Of a stretch of DNA of 64,000 nucleotides, positions 1 through 8,433 are shown in pieces (the first letter of the stretch is position 1; every line of letters starts with the position of its first letter). The DNA is from Neisseria sp. KEM232 (lineage in GTDB: Bacteria; Pseudomonadota; Gammaproteobacteria; Burkholderiales; Neisseriaceae), in the NCBI RefSeq assembly GCF_002237445.1, contig NZ_CP022527.1:496001-560000 (forward strand), in the 5' to 3' direction. The notes beneath the pieces are model-generated. The model made no database searches and had not been told where the DNA came from. It saw only the letters and a list, made by a program, of their open reading frames with translations. The translations under genes and the position numbers were made by a program.

Positions 1-1
1 C

Positions 2-169
2 GCAAGCGCGGCACTCGAAACTGCCCTGCTCGCCCAAGCACTCCGCAGCCGCACGCTTACCGATATCCACGGACACAACATCCCCCTTTCAGACGGCCTT
101 TTCTGCCTCGCCAACCACTTCGGCTTCGGCGGCAGCAACACAACAACAGTATGGCAATGGACACCCTGA
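2..169 (+). CDS. Beta-ketoacyl-ACP synthase, C-terminal end (partial)
   Basis: Only the last 55 codons are in the window; the gene starts upstream. The tail shows two ketosynthase hallmarks: an ASAALETALL stretch, matching the helix after the second catalytic histidine, and NHFGFGGSN near the C-terminus, the glycine-rich end of FabB/FabF proteins. The stop overlaps the next start by 19 bases, so the two are probably co-translated. By context it is one of the condensing enzymes of the aryl polyene cluster. The catalytic Cys and His residues lie outside the window and cannot be checked. Confidence 0.85.
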   Translation, partial: ASAALETALLAQALRSRTLTDIHGHNIPLSDGLFCLANHFGFGGSNTTTVWQWTP

Positions 170-891
170 TTCCCGACATCCGCATCACCGCTGCCGCCCG
201 CTTCGACACCGACGCGGCCGTCAGCGGAAAAATCCTCAAACAAGTCCTGCAACAGCGCACCGGCACCGACCCGCGCCGCCTCAGCCGCCTCAGTATCTGC
301 GCCGCCCTCGGCGCAGGCCTGCTCGCCCGCAGCCGCCGCATTTCCCCCGATTGCGCCGTCTGGCTCGGCACGCCGTTCTCCTCGCCCGCCATATTTGCCA
401 AAATGGCCGGCAACGTGCTTGACCACCACGCCGCCATGCCTTTCGATTTCATCGCCAACCTGCACAACGCCCCCGCCTTCCATGCCGCCGAAGCCCTCGG
501 CTGCCACGGCGCAACATCTACCGTTCCCGCAGGACGCGATTCCGACACCCGCTTCCATCCCCTGCTGCTCGCCGCCGCCTCGCTTCCGATTGGCGGACAA
601 GCCGCCGTCGGCTGGTGCTACGAACACCAGCCGCCCTACCCGCACACCGGCGAAGGCAGCGTCTGGCTGCTGCTCGAACACGGTGCAGACACCGGCTCGC
701 CCCTGTGCTTTTCCAAAAAAACCACGCCGCAGGCCGCAACGGAAAGGTCGTCTGAAACCTACTATTGGCAGCACATTGCCGACCTTGCGGCAACGCTGCA
801 CGAACGCAGCCACACCATCGAAGCAGGCAGTTGGACGATACAAACCGGCTGCCCGGCAGATGTCGCCACCGCATACGAACGGATCGGATAA
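151..891 (+). CDS. Short degenerate ketosynthase-like protein of the aryl polyene cluster
   Basis: A 246-residue protein resembling only the N-terminal half of a ketosynthase. It has an RRLSRLS segment near residue 43 and a HNAPAFHAAEALG helix like the one before the ketosynthase active site. Where catalytic family members have a Cys in a TACTSG-type motif, this protein reads STVPAG, so it should not condense. Such short proteins occur in aryl polyene clusters and may act as chain-length factors or structural partners; that role is inferred. Start could be ATG 151 or ATG 157. It overlaps the upstream ketosynthase by 19 bases. An AGGTCGTCTGAA uptake-like sequence lies inside near 747. Confidence 0.7.
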   Translation: MAMDTLIPDIRITAAARFDTDAAVSGKILKQVLQQRTGTDPRRLSRLSICAALGAGLLARSRRISPDCAVWLGTPFSSPAIFAKMAGNVLDHHAAMPFDFIANLHNAPAFHAAEALGCHGATSTVPAGRDSDTRFHPLLLAAASLPIGGQAAVGWCYEHQPPYPHTGEGSVWLLLEHGADTGSPLCFSKKTTPQAATERSSETYYWQHIADLAATLHERSHTIEAGSWTIQTGCPADVATAYERIG

Positions 892-996
892 ACCGTCCGG
901 ACGGCAAAGGCCGTCTGAAAATGCCGCCGCCGAACCGTATTGCCGATTACAGCTAAAATAACGCCTTCCCCTTCCCACCCGCAAAGGCCGTCTGAA

Positions 997-3315
997 ATGT
1001 CCTTACGCACACTCCGCCGCACCTACACCGCACTGTCCGCCCTACTCTGCCTGTTTCTCATCTATGCCTTTGCCACAGGCAACCGCCTGCAAACCGACCT
1101 CACCGCCCTGCTTCCCGCCGACGCGCAGCCCGACGCGCTGCTGACGGCCGCCGACAAAGCGGGCGAAGCGCAGCTCAACACGCAGGTGGTGCTGCTCGCA
1201 GGCAGCGCGGATGCGGACACGGCGTTTCAGACGGCCTCCGAAATCGCCCAAACGTGGCGCGGCAGCGGCGTATTCGAGTCGGTCGACAGCAGCATCACAC
1301 CCGATTTGGACGCGGTACGCGCGGATATGCAGAAACTGGGCTTGGCGGTATTGCCGCAGGAACAGGCGCGGCTCATCTTTGAAGAACCGAAACGGTATTT
1401 CCAAACGCGGGCGGAAGACGCGGCCAACCCGTTTGCCGCCCCCTCGCCCCTGTCTTTGGAACAGGACTGGCTGGGCTTTGGCCGGTTTGTCGCGGCGAAA
1501 GCCAACCCGCAGAGCCGTTTGCAATGGAATATGGACAACGGAATGCTCTACACCGAAGCAGACGGCCAAACCTGGGTATGGCTCAGAGGCCGTCTGAAAA
1601 CGGGCGACAACTTTTCCGGCAACGACGCGCTGCTGCCGCTGATGGCCGAAAGCCGCGCCATCGCGCAAAAACACGGCGCAAAAACCTTGGCCGCAGGCGG
1701 CGCGCTGTTTGCCGCCGCGTCCAAAACGGCGGCGGAAGCGGAAAGCCGCATCATGGGTATCGCCGGTACGCTGGCGACTTTCGCGCTGCTGCTGTGGGTG
1801 TTCCGCAGCGTCCGCGTGTTCTGGCTGATGCTGCCGCTGGCATCGGGTATGCTGGCGGGGCTGGCGGCGGCGTTGGCGGTGTTCGGAGAAGTGCACATCC
1901 TGACCATCATCGTCGGCACCAGCCTGGTGGGCATGCTGGTGGACTTCCCGCTGCACTGGCTCGCCCCTTCGGTATTCGCACCGACGGCACACACCGACTG
2001 GCCATCCGAACGCGCGATGAAACACGTTCTGCCGAGCTTTGCCGTCAGCCTGCTGATTACCGTGTCGGGCTACGCGCTGCTGTGGTTCACGCCGCTGCCC
2101 GTGTTGCGCCAAACCGCCGTCTTTTCCGGCTTTTCTCTCTTGGGCGCGTTTGGCGCAACCGTGTTGTGGCTGCCGCCGCTATTTGCCCGTTACCGCGCCA
2201 AGGCCGTACCCTTCGCCGCGTTTACCGAAAGGCTGCACGCATACTCCGGCCGTCTGAAAACCCGTTTTCACAAACGCGGCTGGCTCGCGCTCGGCGGCAT
2301 ACTGCTGGCAGCGGGGTTGTGGCGCAGCGACTGGCGCGACGACATCGGCCAGTGGGTCAACATGCCGTCTGAAATGCTGGCCGAAGTCAAACGAATCGGC
2401 GATTTGAGCGGCACGGATTTCGGCGGCAAATACCTGGTGGCCGAAGCCGGCAGCGAAGACGCGCTGCTGCAAAAAACCGCCGAACTCGGCCGCGCGCTGC
2501 AACCGCTCGTCGCAGAAGGCAAACTCGGCGGCTTCCAATCGCCCGACCAATTCATTGCCCCCGCGTCCGAACAGCAAAAACTGAAAAACCGCCTGCGCGA
2601 ACTGGCCAAGCTGCGCGAAAACTGGCAACCGCTTGCCGATGCCGGCATTCCGCGCAAAACCATACGCGAAGCCCTCATCCAAGCCGCCGACGCACCGACG
2701 CTATCCCTTTCAGACGGCCTCAAAACCGGTTTGGCCGAAGCATGGCGGCCGCTCTATCTGGGCGAAGTGGAAAAAGGCCGCCACGCCGCCATCGTGCGCC
2801 TGAACGGCATCGCCGACGAAACCGCCGTACGCGCCGCCGCCCTGCGCATCTCGGGCATACACTGGGCAGACAAACGCGCCCGCCTCAACGAACTCTTCCA
2901 TCACACACGCAACCAGGCCGCCTGGCTCAAACTCGCCTCCTACGCGCTGGCATGGCTGCTGCTGTGGAAAATGTTCGGCGCGAAACACGGCGGCAAAATC
3001 ATCGCCGTACCGTTGGCCGCCGCCGTCTGCACCGTCGCCGCCCTCGGCTGGCTCGGCATCCCCGTCAGCCTGTTCGCCATGTTCGGACTACTGCTCGTCT
3101 CCGCCATCGGCATCGATTACGCCGTTTATGCCGCCACCGCCAAACACACCGCCGCCGCACGCCTCGGCGGCATGCTGCTTGCCGCAGCCACCACCGCCAT
3201 CTCCTTCGCCCTGCTCGCCCTCAGCGGCACTCCCGCCGTCGCCGCGTTCGGCATCACCGTTACGCTGGGCGTGGCGTTCAACCTCTGGCTGGCCGGCTCG
3301 CTGCTGCGGGATTGA
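997..3315 (+). CDS. MMPL/RND-type exporter of the aryl polyene cluster
   Basis: A 772-residue membrane protein. An N-terminal transmembrane helix (ALSALLCLFLIYAF) is followed by a large periplasmic loop, a bundle of helices from about residue 245 (GIAGTLATFALLLWVF onward), a second periplasmic loop and a second bundle near the C-terminus. This two-fold layout is that of the MMPL exporters found in aryl polyene clusters, which are thought to move the lipid-linked polyene from the inner membrane. I chose ATG 997 because it begins directly after an uptake sequence and the protein then opens with a normal anchor; an in-frame ATG at 940 would add a Pro-rich tail. Strong GC bias matches its neighbours. 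Confidence 0.85.
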   Translation: MSLRTLRRTYTALSALLCLFLIYAFATGNRLQTDLTALLPADAQPDALLTAADKAGEAQLNTQVVLLAGSADADTAFQTASEIAQTWRGSGVFESVDSSITPDLDAVRADMQKLGLAVLPQEQARLIFEEPKRYFQTRAEDAANPFAAPSPLSLEQDWLGFGRFVAAKANPQSRLQWNMDNGMLYTEADGQTWVWLRGRLKTGDNFSGNDALLPLMAESRAIAQKHGAKTLAAGGALFAAASKTAAEAESRIMGIAGTLATFALLLWVFRSVRVFWLMLPLASGMLAGLAAALAVFGEVHILTIIVGTSLVGMLVDFPLHWLAPSVFAPTAHTDWPSERAMKHVLPSFAVSLLITVSGYALLWFTPLPVLRQTAVFSGFSLLGAFGATVLWLPPLFARYRAKAVPFAAFTERLHAYSGRLKTRFHKRGWLALGGILLAAGLWRSDWRDDIGQWVNMPSEMLAEVKRIGDLSGTDFGGKYLVAEAGSEDALLQKTAELGRALQPLVAEGKLGGFQSPDQFIAPASEQQKLKNRLRELAKLRENWQPLADAGIPRKTIREALIQAADAPTLSLSDGLKTGLAEAWRPLYLGEVEKGRHAAIVRLNGIADETAVRAAALRISGIHWADKRARLNELFHHTRNQAAWLKLASYALAWLLLWKMFGAKHGGKIIAVPLAAAVCTVAALGWLGIPVSLFAMFGLLLVSAIGIDYAVYAATAKHTAAARLGGMLLAAATTAISFALLALSGTPAVAAFGITVTLGVAFNLWLAGSLLRD

Positions 3316-3432
3316 CCCGCCCGTATCCGAAACGCCGAAACAGGATTTCAGACGGACAAAAACACGGCAGGGCGTTTGCGGCCGTCTGAAAATCCGAAAA
3401 GAAGCCTGCAAAACGGCTGCGGCAAATCGTGT

Positions 3433-3587
3433 TATAGTGAACCAACACGAAAATCTACGGCGTTGCTGCGCCTTGGCTCAAAGAAAGCGGTTTTCTACGG
3501 CATTGGAAATGCCAAGAAAACCTGCCCCGTACTACCTGTACTGTCTGCGGCTTGCTGCCTTGTATCTTTCCGTGTCGTTTCACTATA
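3433..3587. repeat. Correia repeat enclosed element (CREE), about 155 bp
   Basis: The ends form an imperfect inverted repeat: TATAGTGAACCAACACG at the left, and CGTGTCGTTTCACTATA at the right, which reads TATAGTGAAACGACACG on the other strand. The interior has the typical CGGCGTTGCTGCGCCTTG and CTGTCTGCGGCTTGCTGCCTTG blocks of Neisseria Correia elements. It fills most of the 307-base gap between the exporter and the lipoprotein gene and ends 35 bases before the latter's start, so it could carry a promoter or RNA-processing site for that gene. That effect is known for some Correia elements and is inference here. Confidence 0.85.
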
Positions 3588-3622
3588 CGATGCCGCCCCT
3601 TCCCACCCGTAAAGGAAAAACC

Positions 3623-4156
3623 ATGCGCCTTACCATGCTTGCCGCCGCGCTGCTGCTTGCCGCCTGCGCCGCACCGCTGCCGCAACCGCACAGCCTGCCG
3701 CCGCTGCCGCAGTCCGCCCGCTGGTTCAAACTGGAAAAAGCCGATGCCGCCGGACAAACCGTACAAACCAGCCTGCTGGCCGTCGAACCGCTTTCAGACG
3801 GCCTCCGCTTTGTGCAGACCGACGCGCTGGGTGCGCCCGTGTCACGCCAGACCGTCAGCACGCAAGGCTGGGAAAACGACGGTTTCGTCATGCCCAACGC
3901 CGCCTCGCGCCGCCTGTTCGCCGCCCTGCTGCCGCTGCTTGCCACTGACGATGCCGCCTCTCTGTATCCCGAAATCACAAAAAGGCCGTCTGAAAACAAC
4001 GGATTCTGCCCCGAAGGCAAAGGCGCGCTGTTCCGCTACAAAGATCGCGATTTGTGGTGCGTTGCTGCCGATGCCGGACAATTCCGCATCGGTTTCCCCG
4101 ACAACACGCGCTGGACAGCCGCCCCGATAGAAGAACAGGCGCAAGAGCAGCCATGA
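3623..4156 (+). CDS. DUF3261-type lipoprotein of the aryl polyene cluster
   Basis: A 177-residue protein with a lipoprotein signal peptide, MRLTMLAAALLLAAC, and a lipobox Cys at residue 15. The mature part is small and soluble, with no transmembrane segment. Its size, lipobox and place in the cluster fit the DUF3261 lipoproteins of aryl polyene clusters, which probably help deliver or anchor the polyene at the outer membrane; that role is inferred. An AAAGGA ribosome site lies at 3611-3616 before ATG 3623. Its stop overlaps the next start (ATGA at 4153), indicating translational coupling. Two uptake sequences are coded inside it, one as SDGL and one as RPSE. Confidence 0.75.
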   Translation: MRLTMLAAALLLAACAAPLPQPHSLPPLPQSARWFKLEKADAAGQTVQTSLLAVEPLSDGLRFVQTDALGAPVSRQTVSTQGWENDGFVMPNAASRRLFAALLPLLATDDAASLYPEITKRPSENNGFCPEGKGALFRYKDRDLWCVAADAGQFRIGFPDNTRWTAAPIEEQAQEQP

Positions 4157-5358
4157 AAACACCCGTCTACCTCAGCCGCCCCGCCGTTACCAGCGCACTA
4201 GGCAGCGGCATACGCACCCACATCGACGCGCTGCTCAACCCGCAGGCCGTGCCGCTGGCCTTTTCCGACCGGTGGATTAAGGGCAAAAACCATGCCTTCG
4301 GCGCAGTAAACGAAACCCTGCGCCCGTTTTCAGACGGCCTGCCGCCGGAGCACGTCAGCCGCAACAACCAACTGCTCTGGCACGCGCTCGAACAAATCGA
4401 AGACGACATTCGTGCCGCTGTCGCGCGTTACGGCCGCCATCGCATTGCCGTGGTTATCGGCACGTCCACCAGCGGCGCGGACGAAAACATCCCGCTGTTT
4501 GAACATATTGCCCGCGGCGGCGGCTGGGCGGACAAACCGTTCAAGCAGCTGCAACACACCATGGGCGCGCCCGCAGAATTTGTCGCCCGGGCTTACGGGC
4601 TGCAAGGGCTGCGCTACACCGTGTCCACCGCCTGCACTTCGGGCGCGCGCGCCCTGATCAGCGCGGCGCGGCTGTTGCGTGCCAATCTTGCCGATGCCGT
4701 GATTTGCGGCGGCGCAGACACCCTGTCGCCGCTCACCATCAACGGCTTCGCCTCGCTGGAAGTGCTTTCAGACGGCATCGCCAACCCGTTTTCCGCCAAC
4801 CGCAACGGCATCAACATCGGCGAAGCCGCCGCCGCATTCATCATGACGCGCGATGCCGATTTCGACGGCACAATGCAACTGCTTGGCTACGGCGCAAGCA
4901 GCGACGCCTACCATATGTCTTCGCCGCGCCCGGACGGCTCGGGTGCGGCGCAGTCGTTTCAGACGGCATTGCGCGATGCGGAACTGACAGCGCAGGACAT
5001 CGGCTGGATTAATCTGCACGGCACGGGCACGCTGCACAACGACGGCATGGAAAGCCGCGCCGTGGCCGAAGTTTTCGGTAAGGCCGCGCCCTGCACTTCA
5101 ACCAAACCCTACACCGGCCACACCCTCGGCGCCGCGGGCGCATTGGAAGCCGCCATCGCCTGGGGCATGGTCTGCCGCGAATACAATCCCGACGGCAAAC
5201 TGCCGCCGCAGCATTGGGACGGCGTACCCGATCCCGAACTGCCCGCCATCACACTCACCGGCCGCAACAGCGTATGGCCGTCTGAAAAACGGATTGCAGC
5301 GAGTTCGTCGTTTGCCTTTGGCGGCAGCAATGCGGTTTTGATTATCGGCGGTATGTGA
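4153..5358 (+). CDS. Beta-ketoacyl-ACP synthase (aryl polyene ketosynthase)
   Basis: A 401-residue thiolase-fold condensing enzyme with the full C-H-H triad: Cys161 in VSTACTSGA, His289 in NLHGTGT and His323 in GHTLGAAGA. The C-terminal FAFGGSNAV glycine-rich motif is present. It should extend an ACP-bound polyene by decarboxylative condensation with malonyl-ACP. The start overlaps the lipoprotein stop, so the pair is coupled. In characterised systems one ketosynthase pairs with a chain-length factor and another acts as a homodimer; which this is cannot be told from sequence. A bidirectional hairpin terminator follows. Confidence 0.9.
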   Translation: MKTPVYLSRPAVTSALGSGIRTHIDALLNPQAVPLAFSDRWIKGKNHAFGAVNETLRPFSDGLPPEHVSRNNQLLWHALEQIEDDIRAAVARYGRHRIAVVIGTSTSGADENIPLFEHIARGGGWADKPFKQLQHTMGAPAEFVARAYGLQGLRYTVSTACTSGARALISAARLLRANLADAVICGGADTLSPLTINGFASLEVLSDGIANPFSANRNGINIGEAAAAFIMTRDADFDGTMQLLGYGASSDAYHMSSPRPDGSGAAQSFQTALRDAELTAQDIGWINLHGTGTLHNDGMESRAVAEVFGKAAPCTSTKPYTGHTLGAAGALEAAIAWGMVCREYNPDGKLPPQHWDGVPDPELPAITLTGRNSVWPSEKRIAASSSFAFGGSNAVLIIGGM

Positions 5359-5368
5359 CCGGCGCAAA

Positions 5369-5414
5369 AAAGGCAGCCTGAAAACGGGATTCCCTCCGTT
5401 TCCAGGCTGCCTTT
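5369..5414. terminator. Bidirectional hairpin terminator with a Kingella-type uptake sequence
   Basis: AAAGGCAGCCTG (5369-5380) pairs with CAGGCTGCCTTT (5403-5414) between two convergent operons. The left arm continues as AGGCAGCCTGAA (5371-5382), the AG-kingDUS dialect, not the AG-DUS used elsewhere in the window. Confidence 0.75.
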
Positions 5415-5456
5415 ACTGTCGCCATTTCATCAAGATTCAGTACCTGCCGGGTGTTT

Positions 5457-5996
5457 TCACACTTTCAACACCAGCTTGCGGTAAAACCACTCGCCCGCAA
5501 ACAGCACGCCCATCAGCACATACGACACGATACCCGTGTAAACCGCCCACCAGTCATGCCATTGCAACAACGCCAACGCGGCGGCGGTTGCGCCGTTCAA
5601 CACAAAAAAGCCGCACCAGATTTGCGTTACCCGCCGCGTGTGGCGCACGCCTTCGGGCGGCAGGTCGGGGTGTTGCAGGCGGGCAAGGCGTTCGATGACG
5701 GTTTGTTTGGCAAACAGGCTGCCGCCGAATACGGCAAGCATCAACAGGTTGACGGCTACGGGATACCAGTACATCGAATCAGGCCGTCTGAACAGCAAAA
5801 CGGCGGCGAAAAAAGCAGACAGCAGCAGCGCGACTATGCGTTGCGCGGCAGTTTGCGGCATGGCGGCGCGTATCAGCCACAGGACGCACATGGCGGCGGC
5901 CAGCCAAACGAATGCACCGTTTTCGCGGCCGTAGTACCACAAAAGCGGATAGGCGAGGCTGGCGAACGTGAGCAGGATTTTTGCGGCGGGATTCAT
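5457..5996 (-). CDS. Multi-spanning membrane protein of the aryl polyene cluster (COG4648-like)
   Basis: A 179-residue, very hydrophobic protein with about five or six predicted membrane helices, among them FVWLAAAMCVLWLI, IVALLLSAFFAAVLLF and a C-terminal IVSYVLMGVLFAGEWFY. A conserved-looking cytoplasmic stretch RHTRRVTQIWC lies between helices. It is the last gene of the leftward aryl polyene operon, 203 bases after the ACP gene, with a DUS hairpin between. Membrane proteins of this type are regular members of these clusters, with no settled function. I assign location and family by overall character and context only. Confidence 0.7.
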   Translation of the reverse strand: MNPAAKILLTFASLAYPLLWYYGRENGAFVWLAAAMCVLWLIRAAMPQTAAQRIVALLLSAFFAAVLLFRRPDSMYWYPVAVNLLMLAVFGGSLFAKQTVIERLARLQHPDLPPEGVRHTRRVTQIWCGFFVLNGATAAALALLQWHDWWAVYTGIVSYVLMGVLFAGEWFYRKLVLKV

Positions 5997-6067
5997 GCGG
6001 GCGGCTTGATTGGAGAAGGTTCTTGGTTTTATCCGCTTGTGCTTTCACTCGGCGGAACAGGCGTTTG

Positions 6068-6114
6068 AAGGCCGTCTGAAAGCGCGGTTGCGAGATGGCT
6101 TTTCAGACGGCCTT
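6068..6114. terminator. Inverted uptake-sequence hairpin
   Basis: AAGGCCGTCTGAAA (6068-6081) and TTTCAGACGGCCTT (6101-6114) form a 14-bp stem. It lies between the second ACP gene and the membrane protein gene, so it may partly end leftward transcription there or simply mark the operon's internal gap. Confidence 0.6.
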
Positions 6115-6199
6115 AATGCGTTTTTAAAACGTGTTTCTGTATCGGCAGCGGTCGGAAGGGCTCGTGCGGCCTCTGCGGACAGAAGGCCGTCTGAAAAGT

Positions 6200-6478
6200 T
6201 TACTGCGCGTCCTGAGCCTGATCCTGAACTTTCAATACGGCCTGCACCACGTCGTCAACGGTACGCACGTTGCGGAAATCTTCGGCCTGCAACCTGCGGC
6301 CGGTTTCGCGCTTGATGAGGTCGATGAGGTCGATGGCGTCGATGCTGTCGATTTCCAAATCTTCGTAGAGATTGGTTTCGGGCATGATGCGTTCGGGTTC
6401 GATTTCAAACAGTTCGACCAACGCTTCAGACAGCAGCGTGCGGATTTCCTGTTCGCTCAAAATTTTGTTGTCGCTCAT
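6200..6478 (-). CDS. Acyl carrier protein (first of a pair)
   Basis: A 92-residue acidic ACP. The phosphopantetheine attachment serine is Ser45 in LEIDSIDAID, following the usual helix 1 and the ETNLYEDL loop. It carries the growing polyene or the malonyl unit as a thioester. A second, different ACP gene lies 9 bases upstream in the same operon; paired ACPs are typical of aryl polyene systems and may divide priming and extension. An uptake-sequence-rich gap follows it. Confidence 0.9.
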   Translation of the reverse strand: MSDNKILSEQEIRTLLSEALVELFEIEPERIMPETNLYEDLEIDSIDAIDLIDLIKRETGRRLQAEDFRNVRTVDDVVQAVLKVQDQAQDAQ

Positions 6479-6487
6479 ATTGTTTCC

Positions 6488-6751
6488 TTATTCTGCCAAG
6501 CGGCTTTTGACGAATGCGGCCAAGGTTTTGACGTTGGCGAAATTGTCGCGCAGATTGTCTTTTTCGCCGTCGAGCTGGAAGCCGAAAGTTTTTTGCACGG
6601 CCAAGCCCAGTTCGAGTGCGTCAACGGAATCGAGGCCGAGGCCGTCGTCGCCGAAGAGCGGGTCTTCGCTGCCGATGTCAGCGGGAGTCATGTCTTCGAG
6701 GCCGAGGCTGTCGATGATGAGTTGCTTGATTTGGTTTTCTAAATCGTTCAT
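6488..6751 (-). CDS. Acyl carrier protein (second of a pair)
   Basis: An 87-residue ACP with attachment serine Ser42 in GLGLDSVDALEL. The start MNDLENQI was chosen because its ATG overlaps the TGA of the upstream acyltransferase gene (ATGA at 6748-6751); longer in-frame versions add only basic, low-complexity sequence. Its pre-serine loop GDDGLGLDS differs clearly from that of the neighbouring ACP, so the two are not a recent duplication. Expected to work with the cluster's ketosynthases, ketoreductase and dehydratase. Confidence 0.9.
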   Translation of the reverse strand: MNDLENQIKQLIIDSLGLEDMTPADIGSEDPLFGDDGLGLDSVDALELGLAVQKTFGFQLDGEKDNLRDNFANVKTLAAFVKSRLAE

Positions 6752-7506
6752 GTGGTTTTCCTTGTAAAGTAGTCTTGCAGGTATGCGTTCAAACGCCTTG
6801 CGGCGATGGGTAAGGGTTTTTCGGCGAGCCAGTCTTGCGGGTCGATGTCGTCGCCGACGGTAATTTCGTAACGGATTTTCTGCGGCGGTATCTGATACCA
6901 CGGCTGGCCTTTTTTGAAGTTGGGCGGAGTCATTTTGATGACTACGGGCGTAATCACGTTTGCGCTGCGCAGGCCGATGGATACCGCGCCGCGGTGCATT
7001 TTGATTTGTCCGTCCCAACCGGTGCGTGTGCCCTCGGGGAAGATGAGCAGGCTTTGCCCGCTGCGGAATACGGCATCGATTTCTTCGAGCATTTCCATGC
7101 TTTCGTCGTTGGGAATATAGCCCGAGGCAAGAATCTGGCTTCTCATGCTGGGATTGTGCAGCAGGTCTTTTTTAACCAATACATTTGGGGCGGGCGCGTG
7201 GCTGACCATTAATACGACATCAAGCAGGGAGGGGTGGTTGGCGAGGATAAGCTGGCCGGGGCGGCCGAGTCTGTCTGCGCCGCGAAAACTTACGCTCAAT
7301 ACGCCCGACCATTGCAGATAGCCGACGAAAAAACGCCATACGCGTCCAATCATACGTCGCGCGGCAAGCTGGCGCGGCACGTCGCCCTTGGTGGATTTGA
7401 GCGTATAGGGCAGAAGGGCGATTTTGAACAGCACGCCCGCCACGCCGAACAGGATAAAGCCCAACAAGGTTGCGGCGAAACGGCGGAGATAATCAAGGCG
7501 GTTCAT
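6748..7506 (-). CDS. PlsC-type lysophospholipid acyltransferase family protein
   Basis: A 252-residue membrane-associated acyltransferase. An N-terminal hydrophobic helix (LLGFILFGVAGVLFKIALL) is followed by the HX4D motif as NHPSLLD and the FPEGTRT glycerol-phosphate-binding motif. In aryl polyene clusters such enzymes probably transfer the finished polyene or a fatty acyl chain to the lipid anchor; this is inference. I chose ATG 7506 because it overlaps the upstream stop as ATGA; its own stop overlaps the ACP start in the same way, so three genes are tightly coupled. Confidence 0.85.
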   Translation of the reverse strand: MNRLDYLRRFAATLLGFILFGVAGVLFKIALLPYTLKSTKGDVPRQLAARRMIGRVWRFFVGYLQWSGVLSVSFRGADRLGRPGQLILANHPSLLDVVLMVSHAPAPNVLVKKDLLHNPSMRSQILASGYIPNDESMEMLEEIDAVFRSGQSLLIFPEGTRTGWDGQIKMHRGAVSIGLRSANVITPVVIKMTPPNFKKGQPWYQIPPQKIRYEITVGDDIDPQDWLAEKPLPIAARRLNAYLQDYFTRKTT

Positions 7507-8255
7507 GCGTTTTTCTGCCACAGCCAGCGGCGGCCGGTGTAATGGCGCGTGTGTTCGAGGCCGTCTGAATGCAAAAAGCGTATCCAGTCCAATGCGCCGT
7601 AATAGGGTTTGGCGGATTCAGACGGCCTTTCGCTATCTGCACCGCCTGTTTGCAGCGTCAGGCTGTAACGCCCGCCCGCTTCGACAACCATAGCCAAAGC
7701 GTGGGGGAACGGGGCGCGTTCGGCGGAGACACCGTAGCTAGTTTGCAGCGGGTCGTCGGCAACCACGACCAACACGCGTTCCGCGCCGTCGGATAGGAGT
7801 GCGAACGCTTCGGCCAATGCGGTTTCGAGGCCGTCTGAAAGCGGAGCGAGCGCGGTGTTTTCATTCATGTCGCTGCGTAGAATCGACCATTGGCCGGCCG
7901 GCGCGTTGTGTACCGACAGGCCGAATGAGGTAGGCGATACGGTGTGCGAGCGCAGCAGCTCCGGCCACAGTTCGAAACTGCGGTTGATTTCGCCGTCGTG
8001 CGAGGCGTAAACCATCGGACAGCCAGGGTAGCGGTCGGCCAGCTCCCACGCGGCTTCGCACACCAGCCGCGCAGCCGCACCCAACCGCCGCCTCTGCATG
8101 GCGGGCAGAAACGCAAGCGCGGGTTTGTGTTCGGGCAGGGTATCGGCATCAAGCTGTCCGGCCGCCCATTGCTGCCATTGCTCTGCCGTTGCCATGCGGT
8201 TGCAGGCGGCGTGCCACGCGGCGATATTGAATGAGAACGAACAGGCCGTATGCAT
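7503..8255 (-). CDS. Beta-ketoacyl synthase chain-length-factor-like protein
   Basis: A 250-residue protein with the pattern of the short ketoacyl-synthase N-domain family: a Trp-rich N-terminus, a LPAMQRRRLGAAARL segment, VYASHDGEI, and SPTSFGLSVHNAPAGQWSI. No catalytic Cys motif is present, so it is probably a non-catalytic partner controlling chain length. It is the first gene of the leftward operon and is coupled by ATGA to the acyltransferase. It and the protein at 151-891 look like two divergent members of one degenerate family. Two uptake sequences are translated inside it as SDGL. Confidence 0.8.
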   Translation of the reverse strand: MHTACSFSFNIAAWHAACNRMATAEQWQQWAAGQLDADTLPEHKPALAFLPAMQRRRLGAAARLVCEAAWELADRYPGCPMVYASHDGEINRSFELWPELLRSHTVSPTSFGLSVHNAPAGQWSILRSDMNENTALAPLSDGLETALAEAFALLSDGAERVLVVVADDPLQTSYGVSAERAPFPHALAMVVEAGGRYSLTLQTGGADSERPSESAKPYYGALDWIRFLHSDGLEHTRHYTGRRWLWQKNA

Positions 8256-8387
8256 GGTGTCGGGACTCCGTTGCGGCGGCGCGGCGGCCGCCCGTATGAA
8301 ACAAAGAAGGCGGCATTTTAACCGATTTGCCGCGAAACGTAGGCAATAAAATCCGCCAAAAGCCTACGACGCAACGCCGCCATCCAT

Positions 8388-8393
8388 TATAAT
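8388..8393 (+). promoter_or_regulatory. -10 box upstream of the dehydratase gene
   Basis: TATAAT, 40 bases before the dehydratase ATG, in the 178-base divergent gap. No good -35 box is visible at 16-18 bases, so strength and activator need are unknown. Confidence 0.45.
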
Positions 8394-8433
8394 CGCGGGC
8401 TTTAGTTTGTTTCGGACACCGCGTCCGCCGCTT

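Noticed and set aside
140..8400. Antisense frames throughout the polyene cluster
   Set aside because: Arg/Pro/His-rich translations typical of the complementary strand of GC-rich genes; no ribosome sites or domains.
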